This document shows positions 24,465 to 37,170 of a stretch of DNA of 64,000 nt, piece by piece. Both the position numbers and the translations under genes were made by a program. This stretch comes from Umbilicaria muhlenbergii (taxonomy: Eukaryota; Ascomycota; Lecanoromycetes; Umbilicariales; Umbilicariaceae), in NCBI GenBank assembly GCA_000611775.1, contig KK106985.1:1040291-1104290 (forward strand), written 5' to 3'. Under the pieces are notes generated by a model that saw nothing but the letters and a program-made list of their open reading frames with translations, had not been told where the DNA came from and did not search any database. How positions within the stretch are numbered: position 1 is the first letter of the stretch; every line of letters begins with the position of its first letter.

Positions 24465-26415
24465 ATGTCTACTACGATGGAAAGAAATCGCGAAAGCAAC
24501 GAGGTCATCTCAACCACCAAAGACGAGGCTGATTCCATTCAACCCTGTTCAACTGGTCCGGTTTCTCACCCTAAAGTTAGCCCTCTGGACTGTGAAATGG
24601 AGGAGTCAATCGCTAGATCTGAACCATATTCTACCTTCAGCAAATCTACGAAGCGATGGATTGTATTCATAGTCACCTTAGCCGGGTTCTTCTCACCACT
24701 AAGTGCCAACATCTATTTCCCGGCGTTGAATTCTATAGCGGAGGACCTTCATGTGTCTTTGGAGTTGATGAATCTCACCATCACAGTATATTTGATCTGC
24801 CAAGGCATTGTGCCCTCTATTCTTGGCGATCTGGCTGATATGCTGGGGCGGCGGCCGGTATACCTACTGGTATTCCTTATCTACTTGTCTGCAAATATTG
24901 GTCTGGCACTTCAAAATTCCTATCCAGCATTGCTTGTTCTTCGAATGCTTCAAAGTACTGGAAGTTCAGGTGAGCTCTCCACAGTTATCTAATAGTATTC
25001 AGCATGTTGCGGCGTAGTGACTCTTTAGGCACAATTGCTCTTGCCATCAGCGTTGTGGCAGATATTGCTCCTCCGCACGAGCGGGGAAAATATATCGGCG
25101 CTGCGCTTTGCGGGTAAGTCTACCCATTGTACTTGCTCTTGTACTCTAACTAAATATCAAAGGCCAAACATCGCCCCAAGCCTTGGCCCTGTCCTAGGAG
25201 GGGTCTTGACCCAGCGAGCAAGCTGGAGGTGGATATTCTGGTTTCTCGGCATTCTTTCCGGGCTATGCGTTTTGATGATAGCGATTTGCTTACCTGAGAC
25301 TGGTCGCAGGATCGTTGGAAACGGCAGCATTCCTGTTAGAGGTATTAACAGAAGTTTACTCTCCTGCATCAGTCGAAGGCCCGCCGATGCTGACAGCAGT
25401 GGCACCGATACTGCATTCACGAAGCCCGCGTTCCGATTTCCAAATCCAATCACCTGTCTTCAAATCGTTTTCCACAAAGATACGGCGCTTGTCTTGTTTG
25501 CGAACGCTGTATTTTATATGACGTACAGCTGTATCCAAGCCTCCCTTTCTCCGCTTCTAATGGAGTTGTACGGACTTGATGCATTGAAAGGAGGCTTGAC
25601 TTATCTGGCATATGGTATCGGTTGTGGCCTTGCCTCATACGCCACAGGTGATACCTTGATTCACCTATTCTTCATACTTCTCACCCATCTATAGGAAAAT
25701 TAATCGATCGTGACTACCGCAGAACAGCGACATCGGCAGGCTTCACAATAGACAGAGTCAGAGGAGATGACTTGACGGAATTTCCCATTGAAAGGGCAAG
25801 GCTAAAGAGCATATTTGCATTCATGGCAATTTCATTCACGTGTACGCTTGGGTACGGATGGGCTCTTCATGCAAAGACGGTATGATCCTAGTGTTAGGAG
25901 CTCACTATAGGATATTGTTGAGTAGTCATGCAGAATCTTGCAGTACCACTCATTTTACAAGTGTTGTGTGGGCTGACTGTGACCGGAACATTTAATGTGG
26001 GCTCTTCTTTATTTACCCTCTGATTGAACTGTTTCTTGTATTGTTCGTGTCGTTCACTTGACTTGTAGCCGCCCTTGATTATATTAATTGTTAGCTGTTC
26101 TTCTAGGTCTGCAATACTCTACTCATTGATCTCCACCCTGAGTGCCCCGCCACTGCCAGCGCATCTGTGAGCATTGTCCGCTGCAGCGTTGCCGCAGGCG
26201 GTGTCTCTATCTTGCAGGTTCTTCTCGACCATCTTGGGGTTGGATGGACCTTTACGCTCTTCGCTGGACTCTGCGCCTCAACAACACCGATGCTTTTGGC
26301 CGAACGAAGGTGGGGCATGCAGTGGAGAAAGACTAGGGATGGAAAAGCAAAGGAGAGGAAGAAGAAGAAGAAGACAAATAAAGAACAAGATAAGATTGAA
26401 AAGATGGATGAGTAG
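24465..26415 (+). CDS. MFS multidrug-type transporter (DHA1 family)
   Basis: Six exons: 24465-24969, 25029-25113, 25163-25647, 25695-25879, 25934-25996 and 26107-26415; 543 residues. After a hydrophilic N-terminus of about 65 residues come the expected membrane segments. These start with WIVFIVTLAGFFSPLSANIY and the motif-A loop GDLADMLGRRP between helices 2 and 3. Motif C (GPVLGGVLTQRASWRWIFW) is typical of 12-helix drug:proton antiporters. The tail is very Lys-rich. The sequence style is like the quinidine/dityrosine-type (Qdr/Dtr) DHA1 group, which exports drugs or small metabolites across the plasma membrane; the substrate is unknown. The stop lies 37 bp from the convergent NLR stop. Acceptor 2 is AAG, less usual but required by frame. 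Confidence 0.85.
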
Positions 26416-26452
26416 TATGCAACAAGACAGACTGGTGATTATCTCTGAGCTG

Positions 26453-29400
26453 TCATGAAATCCACTGATCTCTCAATCCATTTCGAACCACAGCGACCTC
26501 TCCATTTCTCGGACATAAGAACGTTCCCTCCTTGGTCACCAAAGATAGTTCCAAACATTCCATGTTCAGCCAGTCCCGTGGTGGAAAGAAGTGGCGCTTG
26601 GCAGTGCTGCCTGCTGTTGAGTCGATGGACGACCAGGTACATATCCAGAAATCTCTGTCTATGAAAGCCAGAACGTACCCTCTTTCTGACGCCTCAAAAT
26701 CACTTGCAACGTCCTGACTGGGCGGGACCCATGGTCTTTCTGGTGCACCAGTCATGACGAATCCCAATGGTATCTCCATCCTAGCCAGGATCTCTCGTGG
26801 TAGTAGTAAGGGAGTAATAACACTATTATCCTTCGATAATGCGGTCTTATCAAGGTCTGAAACCCTAATGACCATGAACTGCTTCTTGCGTCGACACTTT
26901 AAAGAGGCTTGAGAAGTCTCCAGTAGTACATGCGACCCATCCGGTGTTTTTAAGGCCTTGTCAACAAGATTTTCAAAACCAGACGGAGACATCGGATAAG
27001 CAACAGATGGTCTTCGGAACAATCGGTGGTCCTCAGATGCGACTTCAGCATCAATATCAGTTCTGTCGATTTCGAACCTATGAATCTCTGATAGATCACT
27101 CCAACGACATATTTGAATATTGGAGAAGCCGAATGAGATCACCAGTTCTTTGTTATAAGGGTGATTGACCCAATTACACGATGTGTTAAGCAACAAAGCG
27201 GTTGCTACGATCGATTTGCTGTCTAGAGACCAGATGTTGACGAACCTCTGAGACGAGACGAGAAGGAACGTCGATGTTGGGCTCAAAAGGATTTGCTGGA
27301 CGCCTTCTTCACTTTTTGCCCGGAGAATCTGCCTACTTGGGGCCGCAGAGGTAGATAGGTCCATGGAATGAACAACAATTGTCCCACTTAAGTCGGCCGT
27401 CGCAACTATTCTCTCATCGTCACCCCATACAATATGGTCCATAGTCATAAAACTCCGAGATATATGCACTACATCTTCCTCGCTATTTCTAGACACCATG
27501 AGAGTACCCTCGTCATTACCGGCACAGTAACTTGAGGTGTGCAAGCTCACGGCGAGGGCAGTTATTGGCTCCAACATCTCAGCCGAGGCCTCTGAAGCCA
27601 ATGATAATTGTCCTGAGGTTCCCATTGTACTCGACGTTTCGCTCCCCTTCTCGTCAGTCTCCGACAGGCGGATGAGAGCGTTGGGCTCCCAGATATTGCA
27701 AAAAGACTCTCTTAGATCATAGATACGTCTGCCGTCAGGGTCGATAGCAAGATCTGTAACAGGAGAAGTACAGGAAAGTTGGTATATGAGCGCAAAATGG
27801 TGGAAATTCCAGATTTTCAACATCCCGTCAATGCTGCTAGTGATGAAGATGTTGCCGTTAGAACTGCACTGAATTTCGGTTGCAATAGTCTTGATCTCTT
27901 GACTTTCATAGTCAAGAGGATGCCATTTGAAAATGCAGCCATCATTGTAAAGACCAAGGACGTGTCCTGTGAGTGGGTTCCACCCTAGGCGGCTCACGTC
28001 TGTCCATAGATCACCACGGCCCTTGGTTTTATCCCCTAAACGCTCACACCTTCCAATAAGGCCAGGCGGATCAACCCCCCAGATTGATAACGGGAAGCCT
28101 CGGTATGACACAGCGACTTGAGTGCCATCTACGTTGAAGGACACGCAACGAGGAGAGTTGTAATGTTTTCCATCAAAGGTATCGTCTTTTAATCCGGAGT
28201 CCAGAACTTCCCACAGTTTTGGAGATGTTGTCAAAGATATGCGCCTGACTACTCGGTCATCTGAGCAAGTCAATATTACCGTATCATTATCTGCGAATAC
28301 TGCAGATAGAGCTCTGGCGCCGACAGGGTTTGGAAGTGAGAATAGTAGCCGCGCTGAAGCGACGTTCCAGACCTTCGTTGTACGAAATCCGTAAGTAACC
28401 AACATGTCTCCGGCACTACTGAAGCGCATTATTAGAACACGCTCACCGTGAGGAAACCTTCGTGCTTCCTCGCACGTCAGAGAATGCCATAGGATGACGG
28501 TTCCGTCTGTTGTTAAGATTGCGAAGTAGCGGCCTACGCACATGATACTTAGGGCTTGACTATCTCTTCCAACAGAGAATCTGGCTAGGCTGTCATCCCA
28601 ACTCAAATTTGAGAAGCCACTAACTGAAATCCCTGTGGACGATTTTGCGAGGCCAAACTGCCGATAAATAATAGAATTTCGGGGACAAAATGATGGAATC
28701 AGATTGTGTATAGACCTCGGATGGGCAACCAAATGAACTCCAAATTTCCCAACGATCTTTACTAGATCAGTAGCCCAGAGTTCGAGAGTCTCCATTTCTT
28801 GTAAACAATGCGACAACGGACTTTGGTCAGTATTGAACTTTGCCCGCTTCTCAAGGAAAGAAGTGAGGCTTTTAGCGGCGTACACTAAAGTCCGAATCTG
28901 ACCAGCATGCGCCAATTCATAGATCCAAGTCAAGACAAACGGTCCTCGGAAAAACCTGGCTAGCATTAAGAGCGAGTCTTGATCCGAGAAGCCGGAACTC
29001 AAAGCTAGATGATAGGACCAGGAAGTGGACGCATAGACCAAGAACGGCTGAGAAGTAACTTGATTGATCCGAAACCTTGGCTTGGCATCTAAGAGGAATG
29101 ATAGACATTTCTTGAATAGAAACCCGTGAGCCTCCACAAGGGAAATGGAAAAGTGAAGATCTGGTGTCTTTGTAAGGTACTCGCGCGCAGTTTGATGCAC
29201 CATCACAATATTGGACTTTTTATCGATCACAACGAATTCCCCACAAACTTGATTGATTGTATGCTGGAGGTCCAGAACAGGAGGTTGTTCAGGTTGAAGC
29301 GCCTGCGCTAACTCTTGAAGAGTCAAAGCCCGCCGTGCGCAAGTCGCCCAGATCAATATAGCCCTTGCCAATGCTTGATCCCCAGGCCTTAGGGTTTTCG

Positions 29401-31963
29401 CAAGGGAGGCCTCCATACGATGATACAGCGGCTCCAAATCAGCGGGTAGTTCTTCCAGTGCATTTTCAATGGCAGCTTGAGTGTGGCACTGCAAGATTTC
29501 CTTCAAAACGAGGTGCACCCAAAGAAAATTGCCGTCGGCCATATTCAGGATCTTCTCGACAACATGCTCTTTGAAGCCAGGGCTTCCATGCATCGGCCTT
29601 ATGTATTCCATCTCTTTGTTAACATAAGCCTGAAGGTCTTGTTCCGCATCATCAGCGGAAATGGTCCCAACGCTGTGAGTTTCTGCAAGTCGTTCGAAGG
29701 ATATCGATAACGATTGAGATTTCCGACTCACAAACATAACTCGCAGAGGAACCGCAGAGGTTGTGACAGTTGACAGAAGGTTTATGATTGATTGAGGCGA
29801 GTCAGATTCGTCTAGCCCATCGACAAGCCAGTAAAGTGGTTTTGAAAGACTTGTCCTGAATAGCGCAGACACGAAAAGCCGTTGCCATAACAAACGTGCT
29901 TCGGCTTTCTCGAAGTCCAAACCATCCTCGGACATTTTGATGAGCCGCCGCCGATACTCTGGTACATAGCAGGCAATTTGATAGGCCAGTGACCTCAAGA
30001 ATGCGTTCGGGGAACGCTTTGTCTGATCTCCGTATCGAAAGAAGTAGAATTGACATGCACGATTTGTTTGCTTAAGATGCCTAACCACGAAGGACGACAA
30101 ATAGGATTTGCCAGTTCCTGGAAGGCCACTGAGCCAAAGAAAGCGTGGCTTAGGGGAATATAAGGATTCATCTAGCCAGAATTCGAATGATGTCTTTGAG
30201 AATATCCATTCACATGAGCCCGGCATCCAGTGCTCGCAGAAGAATTCACAGTCATCATCCGGAGCCTCGGAAACACCGAGAAGGTTTTCAAGCTTTTGGC
30301 TGCCTTCTGCGGAGCCGGAGTCTCGCAAGGGTTCTTCTGATGAATCAATACTATCAGTAATTTGACTTAACCCAAATAGAGACTTCAGAAATCAAACGGC
30401 GGCATCTTGACTTCCGTGTTATCTAGAAGACAGTTGCTTTAACGGAAAAGTCTCCGCCATAGAGATACAGATAACGCACAAGCTCGTTGAGTTATCTTCG
30501 CCGCAGGACGCTCCACAAAGAATCCTCGATAGAGTAAAGGCAAAGGGGGGACGTAGCTCATGAATTTGTAACTGACCTCGCCTGCGAAATCGTGTCAAGA
30601 GAGATTTCAAAACATTTCGAACGCTAATGTAGTTGGAGTCTTGCTGACTACTGTACTTGCATACATCATGATGGTCGGCGTCTAAAGGTTTGGAAATCTC
30701 CCCTGGGTAGCCCAGTATTGACGAGTCTTTCTCGAGTACCATCTAACGGATGTTCAGCTTATCGAGGTGTAAAGGTGCTCAAGATTCATCTTGTAATTAC
30801 CATTTTCTTTGGTCCAACTGCAGTTTGAACAGTTTCGAAAAAAGACACTATCTGAAGATTAGGTGCGATATTTCGAAATTGTTCATTGATGTCTTGCAGA
30901 GTGGGCGAATTTCTTTTCAACTCAGCAATATAATGCTTTGGAGAATGGTTGAAAAGCGAAACAGTGAGGATTCGATTAAGAATGTCTGCCAAGTTAGTGC
31001 CGCGATGAGGAGTTGATAGAAACAAGATAGCACATGTTGATTGAATAATGTCCTTGTAGTTGACGTCGTTTTGCCCCAATATATACGCCTAGATTTGTTA
31101 ATGACCGAGAGAACATGAATAGTCTTCTGGACTTACTTTCTTGACTACAAGACCGCCCATAGAATGAGCGACGAAAATTATTGGAACCTGCAAATAATTA
31201 CTATCATTGAATAGATTTCTATGAGTTATCATGTAAAAAGTAGAGTTAGGAAAGACTTTGCCTTAGCCTCACGCTCAACTACTGAGACTTGGCAATCATA
31301 TAAGCGTCTTAAAGCATTTCCCTACACTCTAGAACTCAAACAAAATTGTACATTAGAAAGTCACTCACCTTTCCAACATTAAGCTCATTTGTTCTTTCAT
31401 CAGTCCCAAATTTCATCCCGAATAGAAGTTCCTTTGCAAAGTCTGAGATATCGAGTATATTATCCCTTGAAGAAGACAAGAAGTGTGCATTATAGCCGAA
31501 CGTTAAGACCCTCGCTGTACATATTCCTGGCTCCAGTGGTAGCCACTCTTGCGGCCAGAATAGCTCTGGGTTCCGGTTTTTCGACCACGTTTGACGACTC
31601 GTGCCACCAAGCCCATGTACAAAGATCAAATCCATCACTGGTGTGGAGGCGGGCTCGAAGAGGACATTGAGTCCAAGAGGATCAGCATGGCGCTCTTGTG
31701 ACCGGTCTCTTAGACGTTGTTCAGCGTCGCTAGTCTGGCTGGTCGCATGTAAGGCGTCATAGGAGGATAAGTTGCTTTTTGTTGAAGTAGGAGAAGCGGG
31801 TCTCTCGAAGGGTATCGTGGCCGCAGAGCGTTTCCGTCCATTTCCGGAAGAAGTTGCTTCAGTTGAGGAAGATGGCACATTGCTCTTTTTACGGCGAAAT
31901 CTGCGGAGCTAGAACCAAGAATAAGCACGGGCACAATAGACTCTGGCGGAGCTAGAATACCAT
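26453..31963 (-). CDS. NLR-type STAND protein: lipase-like domain, NACHT, WD40 repeats
   Basis: Proposed exons: 31963-31961, 31908-31369, 31187-31137, 31088-30801, 30742-30577 and 30336-26453; 1643 residues. Residues about 90-330 form a SesB-like alpha/beta-hydrolase domain. It has DLIFVHGLGG (oxyanion region), the nucleophile elbow VAHSMGGLV (Ser190), the STPHRG block and a late ADHHDVCKYSS with the likely catalytic His318. NACHT follows: Walker A GLPGTGKS (420-427) and Walker B WLVDGLDES (519-527), then a winged-helix-like stretch and VHQTAREYL. From about 920 there are at least eight diverged WD40-like units (for example TDGTVILWHS, SIDGMLKIWNF, RFVNIWSLD). In fungi such proteins mediate non-self recognition and regulated cell death; the ligand is unknown. 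The 3-base first coding exon and the 240-bp fifth intron are the least certain parts. Confidence 0.85.
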
Positions 31964-32833
31964 TCTGAGACGATATAACACCTAGAGAACACGCATGACT
32001 ATGCGACTTGTCAAGCGGTCTGGAATACTTTATTACCCAAGGGATAGTTTGAAGGTTGCGACATGAGCATGAGTTGACAATAATTTTGGAGTAAAGCTCT
32101 CGAATGGAAACAAGAACCGCCAGGCTAGACTGACCGCGTATGGTAGTGCGAACGGCTTGTCTCGGGGCCGTCAGACGGCGGCGTCCACACCAAAACCAAC
32201 TCGGCTACTCGGCGCCACCTGGCCAGGGTGAGCCAGCCCGTTTATATATTAAATTACTAGCGAGAAACTATGAGTAAAAGAGCCTCGTTAACTCGCGTCC
32301 GAGTAAATGCATCAAAGCGTTGAAATAGTTTTTGAGGCAACTGTTACAAATGACCAATCAAGACTGCATACATTTCACTCAATTGCCTTCTTTTGGTGTC
32401 CTTCATTACTATATCAACTTACAACTCGCTCGATCTACACCGGGCCGGGCCACATATCTTCGGGGAGACGGATCACGACCCTTTGGGAGATGACCCGAGC
32501 AATATTATTGGAAAGACAGAAAGGGATCACATTATCTATCAGTATCCTTGCAGATAACCGGCTATCCGCAGGTCCCATCCAAACATGTCTTCCGTACACT
32601 TCAAAGCTGTGCGCAAAGGTATCTAGCAGTCCACTATGCCTTCCCTGCAAGATAAATCACCAAGCCGCGGAGATGTAACACTTCTTTCATGACCATCAGG
32701 GATGTTGCATACAGGAATTATCATTGGAAACAATGCAGCAAAAGTATCCGCAATTCTATTATGAATATGGGCTACCCCGTCCTTATCGTTTTCATATCGA
32801 CAACACTCAGCGTAGAACAGTGGCACTAGAGAA
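31964..32833. other. Divergent promoter region between NLR and kinase genes
   Basis: The NLR reads left and the fructosamine-kinase-like gene reads right from here. Short ORFs (32307-32678 +, 32435-32650 -, 32623-32910 -) have no recognisable content. No terminal repeats seen. Confidence 0.55.
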
Positions 32834-34135
32834 ATGTCTGAAACAATAAGCAGCGTTAGAGAAGTCATTCCAGATATTGGTGGAAATTTCTCTCTTGATG
32901 AGAGCGTCATAGCAGGTCAGATCAACCTTACCTCTCTTCACTTATCTTCGATGTAACACAGCTTACTATGTCCCGCAGAATTTCCAAAAGGGACTAAAGT
33001 CCTTGAAGCTAGTAGTTATGGAACATCCGCTTGGACCCGGACGGCCCGTATCTCTGTTGAGCTTCCAGATGGCACGCCAAAAAGCTACTTCCTTAAGGTC
33101 TGCTATTCATTCTGGCGAATCACCTGATCATTGCTAAGTACTAATGCCTACAGTGTGCTACTGAAGGAGGTAGAACAATGATGGAAGGCGAATTCAATTC
33201 CATGCAGGAGATATACAAGTTGATCCCTACTTTTGTTCCAAAACCTCACGCTTGGGGTAAATTCAAACTCTCTACTCCTGCGACGCATTTCTTTCTTTGC
33301 GATTTTCTTGAAATGGCCAACAATATGCCGGATCCTGTCCAGTTTTGCTCTCGCGTTGCAGAACTTCATCGCACCAGCGTTTCTCCAACTGGGAAGTTTG
33401 GATTCCATGTCAAGAATTGCCATGGGAAAATTCCTCAAGCTACAGATTGGGACAGCAGCTGGGCCTCCTATTTCACCAAACTCATCACTGGATTCTTTCA
33501 GATCGAGATCAGCATCAACGGTCCTTGGCCTGAATACGAGACTGCTTTTCAGCAAGTAGTCACTCACGTTATCCCTCAATTGCTTGAACCTCTTCAGTCA
33601 AATGGGCGGACCCTCAAACCGTGTTTAGTACACGGTGACTTGTGGGAGGAAAACACCGCAACAGATCTTGAGACTGGCGAACCTGTAGTCTTCGACTCCT
33701 CGGCAATGTACGCACACAACGAGTATGAACTTGGAATGTGGCGACGCGAGATCATTAGGATCGGGAGACCTTACTTCAAGCAGTACCTGCGCAATTTTCC
33801 TCCGAGTGAGCCTGTTGAGCAATGGGATGATCGTAACAGATTGTATTCCCTGAAATTCAACCTTGCTCACATGATAGGTTGGCCAGGTTCACCTTTGGTG
33901 AGAGAGCAGTATGTCTCCCCATCCGAACTACAACCAAAATAACTACGTATTAAATCTAAATTACCTCAGGATATACAACGACATGGGCTATCTTATCAAC
34001 AAGTATCCGCCCATATTCCTTGTTGAGCAGTCTACGAAACCCGTTGATGCCACTGCAGCTACTAGCGTTGAAATGTCCGTCCCAGAGAGAGCACTTGAAG
34101 CGCTTTCAATGAAGGAATCAACCGCTTTAGAGTGA
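32834..34135 (+). CDS. Fructosamine/ketosamine-3-kinase family protein
   Basis: Four exons: 32834-32915, 32979-33097, 33154-33908 and 33970-34135; 373 residues. It starts MSETISSVREVIPDIGGNFS. After splicing come FPKGTKVLEASSYGTSAWTR and SYFLKCATEGG (the ATP-site Lys region), then GEFNSMQEIYKLIP with the expected Glu. Catalytic loop: LVHGDLWEEN (His227, Asp229, Asn234). VVFDSSAMYAHNEYELGMW replaces the DFG part and is characteristic of this family. Characterised members phosphorylate sugar groups glycated onto protein amines so that they fall off, a protein repair step. Fungal members near NLR genes have no assigned substrate, and context here offers none. The last exon begins IYNDMGYLINKYPP, the usual C-terminal helix. 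Confidence 0.85.
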
Positions 34136-34467
34136 TGGCAAAGCGTACACTGCCACTAGGTGTTTAGGTATTCGTCCACTATCATTTCAGCCTGGGCAAC
34201 ATGAAGGGCATTTCGAGCGCGCCATACGTTATAGCCTAATTCAAAGCGAAGTAATTATGTGCTAGTCATCTTCGAAGAGTGCAAGTGTTGATTCTTGAGC
34301 CCGTACAATTAAGGATTAACCATGTGACTGCAGTAGGGTACTCTAGAACAGACCTAAAACCCTTAAGAGGCTGACGATAAGATAAGATAAGATCTGAGAT
34401 TGGCTCAGCAGGCCCGTGTACTTGACATCGACAACTTCAGATAATTCCACGCTTACGCAAACCCAAC
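34136..34467. other. Intergenic, 332 bp
   Basis: Downstream flank of the kinase-like gene and promoter of COQ5. Contains a short GATAA repeat (about 34376-34391, AGATAAGATAAGATC). GATA sites can bind nitrogen or light regulators in fungi, but no function is shown here. Confidence 0.5.
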
Positions 34468-35467
34468 ATGTCTTCTCCGCAACTTTGGCAGACTTCAAGT
34501 AGTACCATATGGCGTTCATTGGCACGAAGACAGCCCTACCGATATTTTTCGTGCTCTGTGCGGCTTGCGCAAGAGCAGCAGGCTGAACGACCTCAAGATG
34601 ACCGGACAACCCACTTCGGCTTCGAGACCGTACCGGAATCGGCTAAAGAGTCGAAAGGTGGCTCCAGTCTATGATGCTACTGAGGAAAAGGCTGACCGTA
34701 TCTTGATCGTAGTTGGTGCTGTCTTCTCCTCAGTCGCTTCTTCATATGATACCATGAACGACCTAATGTCCCTGGGAATACACCGGCTATGGAAAGACCA
34801 CTTCGCACGGGGCCTCAACCCCGGCTCGAACCCCACCCTATCAGATTCGTCCAATGGGTGGAACATACTCGACATTGCGGGCGGCACCGGTGACATAGCT
34901 TTCCGCATGCTCGACCACGCAACCACCATCAACCACGACCACCAAACCCGAGTCACCGTGTCGGACATAAACCCTGAGATGCTAGCAGAGGGACGAAACC
35001 GAAGCCTGCAGACACCATACGCAAATACTGAGCGATTAAGCTTCCTCGAAGCCAACGCCGAGAAACTCTCCACCATCCCCAGCAACTCCATAGACCTCTA
35101 CACCGTCGCTTTCGGTATCCGCAACTTCACAAACAAGCAAACCGCTCTTCACGAAGCCTTCCGCGTCCTCAAACCTGGTGGCGTATTCGCCTGTCTCGAG
35201 TTTAGCAAAGTTAACAACTTTTTGTTCAATGCCGTTTACAAGCGGTGGAGCTTTGGAGCTATACCACTGATAGGGCAGCTGGTCGCGGGGGACAGGGGCA
35301 GTTATCAGTATTTGGTGGAGAGCATCGAGCGGTTTCCAAGCCAGACGGAGTTCAGAGATATGATCAAGGAGGCGGGGTTTATCGTACCCGGGAAAGGTTG
35401 GGAAGATTTGACTGGGGGGATCGCGGCGATACATAAGGGGATTAAGCCGTTGAAGCATGGGTCATAA
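34468..35467 (+). CDS. COQ5: COQ5, ubiquinone biosynthesis C-methyltransferase, mitochondrial
   Basis: Two exons: 34468-34657 and 34713-35467, joined across a 55-bp intron containing GCTGAC as branch site; 314 residues. The N-terminus (MSSPQLWQTSSSTIWRSLAR, then RRQPYRYFSCSV) is a mitochondrial presequence. The mature part reads THFGFETVPESAKESKV, GAVFSSVASSYDTMNDLMSL, GIHRLWKDHF. SAM motif I is DIAGGTGD (117-124). The family signatures YTVAFGIRNFTN and EAFRVLKPGGVFACLEFS are present, and the end is WEDLTGGIAAIHKGIKP. COQ5 methylates carbon 2 of the benzoquinol ring (DMQH2 to DMeQH2) in the CoQ synthome on the matrix side of the inner membrane. Length and start agree with the family. Confidence 0.96.
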
Positions 35468-35798
35468 TATTTGGGGGCTCGAGTGGAATTGTAGAATATA
35501 GCGTTGGTGCATTGGGAAGGTGGTTAAGTTTTGTCCCGGCCAGTTGCCAGGGGATAGCTGTGAAAGGGCTGATAATGGTCGCGAACAGCTGATTTCGCAG
35601 AAGAGATCCCTTGATATTCGAAGTTGGTGACTTAAAAAGAACCCATCTTAAATACATCGTCGAAGATAATTAATTCCATGAACAATGACGAAGAGGTATG
35701 TATCTATGACGATTCTATTTCCGTTCCATGCTCCGTCCACCCACAATATCTTCCCGCTTGAACGCCATTCCAATGCCGCTAATATCCAATTCTCGAAA
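35468..35798. other. Intergenic between convergent COQ5 and TRM7
   Basis: About 330 bp holding the two 3' flanks. The short ORF 35442-35657 (-) overlaps COQ5 and looks random. Confidence 0.6.
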
Positions 35799-36956
35799 TC
35801 ATTGCTGAGGTTTGGTTAAATCACGTTTCGTCTTCCCATACAAACCTCCGTGCTGCCTTCTTAACTCCAAAGCCCTCTTATATGGAGGAGCCGTCGGAGG
35901 TTGGACTGGATCCAGGCTAACCCTATCTTTGGGTAAGTGATACGTAGCATCCGCATCCCAGGCTGACAAGTCGCCACAAGCGACGAACGGCGCTATCCAT
36001 CTGGTATCTTCCTCTTCATCGGACTCGAATTCTAGAACCGTGATGCCATCCTCCCTCACAGTGCGCTTCTGCCCGTCGGTGAAGCCTTCTCGTTTCTTGG
36101 GCTCAGCACTCTTTTCTTTCTTGGGTACCCCCGTTCTTATACCAAGTGGCTGTGCTACATCGATCTTGAATCCTTTCGGCATGGAGAAGCCCTCGCAGAC
36201 CACGAATGCCTCCAGACTGCTCGCTCTCGAACTCCTGGGCTTTGCACAATGGACCCTTTGGAAAAAGACCTTCAATTGCGAATATATCAGGTCTACATCC
36301 TTTCCCCTGAAGATCTTAGCCACAAACTTCCCTCCCGGCTTTAGCACCCTAAGAGCTAAATTCAGAGCTGCAAATAATAACTGTGATTGGATGTAAATAT
36401 CTAGATCATGGAGACCAGTAACGTCGGGGGCCCCGTCACTGATGACGAGATCCACCGGGTGTGTGGTGGAGGTTGATGCGGAATTGGGATTGTAGGTTGC
36501 GGGATCCAGGGCTTGAAGTATGTGAGGGATAGTGGTCGGATGTGTAATATCGCCCTTCAATGTGGTGATTCCCTCCAGCGGGGCCATCGGCTGCAAATCA
36601 ACCGCCACGATCTTCACACCCTCTCTGGGCCTCAATTCTCCATCTTTTCCACCCTCCTCATCTCCCCCGTCGTTCCCCACCCCCTCCGCATTTTCTCCGT
36701 ATATGATTTTCGCTTCCCTTCTTCCCTTCTCCAACCACGCTCTCCTCCCAAAACTCTCGCCCTTGATCAGCACTCTTGACAAGACCTGGCTCCAGCTTCC
36801 CGGCGCGGCGCACAAATCGACGACGCGCGTAACGTCGGCGAAGAGGTCGAATTGTTCGTCTAGTTGAATGAGCTTGAAAGCGGAGCGCGCTCGCCAGCCT
36901 TGCTCCTTAGCCAGCCGGTAATAGGCGTCACGTTTGTCTTTGGAGGATTTGCCCAT
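35799..36956 (-). CDS. TRM7: TRM7, tRNA 2'-O-ribose methyltransferase (FtsJ/RrmJ family)
   Basis: Single exon, 385 residues from the ATG at 36956. An in-frame upstream ATG at 37022 gives a Pro-rich extension not expected in the family, which starts [20 protein letters not shown]. Lys28 in ARSAFKL is the first catalytic residue. The SAM loop is [15 protein letters not shown] (45-59). [13 protein letters not shown] carries the Asp, [11 protein letters not shown] the second Lys and SSLEAFVVC the Glu, completing the K-D-K-E tetrad. An insert of about 45 Gly/Glu-rich residues (about 72-118) separates the first two motifs, making it longer than yeast Trm7 (310). Trm7 modifies positions 32 and 34 of the tRNA anticodon loop in the cytoplasm, with Trm732 and Trm734/Rtt10. 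Confidence 0.94.
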   Translation of the reverse strand: MGKSSKDKRDAYYRLAKEQGWRARSAFKLIQLDEQFDLFADVTRVVDLCAAPGSWSQVLSRVLIKGESFGRRAWLEKGRREAKIIYGENAEGVGNDGGDEEGGKDGELRPREGVKIVAVDLQPMAPLEGITTLKGDITHPTTIPHILQALDPATYNPNSASTSTTHPVDLVISDGAPDVTGLHDLDIYIQSQLLFAALNLALRVLKPGGKFVAKIFRGKDVDLIYSQLKVFFQRVHCAKPRSSRASSLEAFVVCEGFSMPKGFKIDVAQPLGIRTGVPKKEKSAEPKKREGFTDGQKRTVREDGITVLEFESDEEEDTRWIAPFVACGDLSAWDADATYHLPKDRVSLDPVQPPTAPPYKRALELRRQHGGLYGKTKRDLTKPQQ

Positions 36957-37170
36957 TGTGGTGGGGACCCAGAGAATTGGGTGGAGGAAGTTCCGGGGAG
37001 AGGGGTCGCGTAGAGGTTGCAAAATGTGGAGGGAGGGGAGAAGGGGGGGGTGGTAGTAAGGGTACTTGACCGACCAGCCCTACAAGGCGCCGCCCGGAAC
37101 TCTAAACATATTCCCAATATTGCAGGGCATTCAAGTCAGTTTGCGACAGGAGGACTCAACCATAGAGAAC

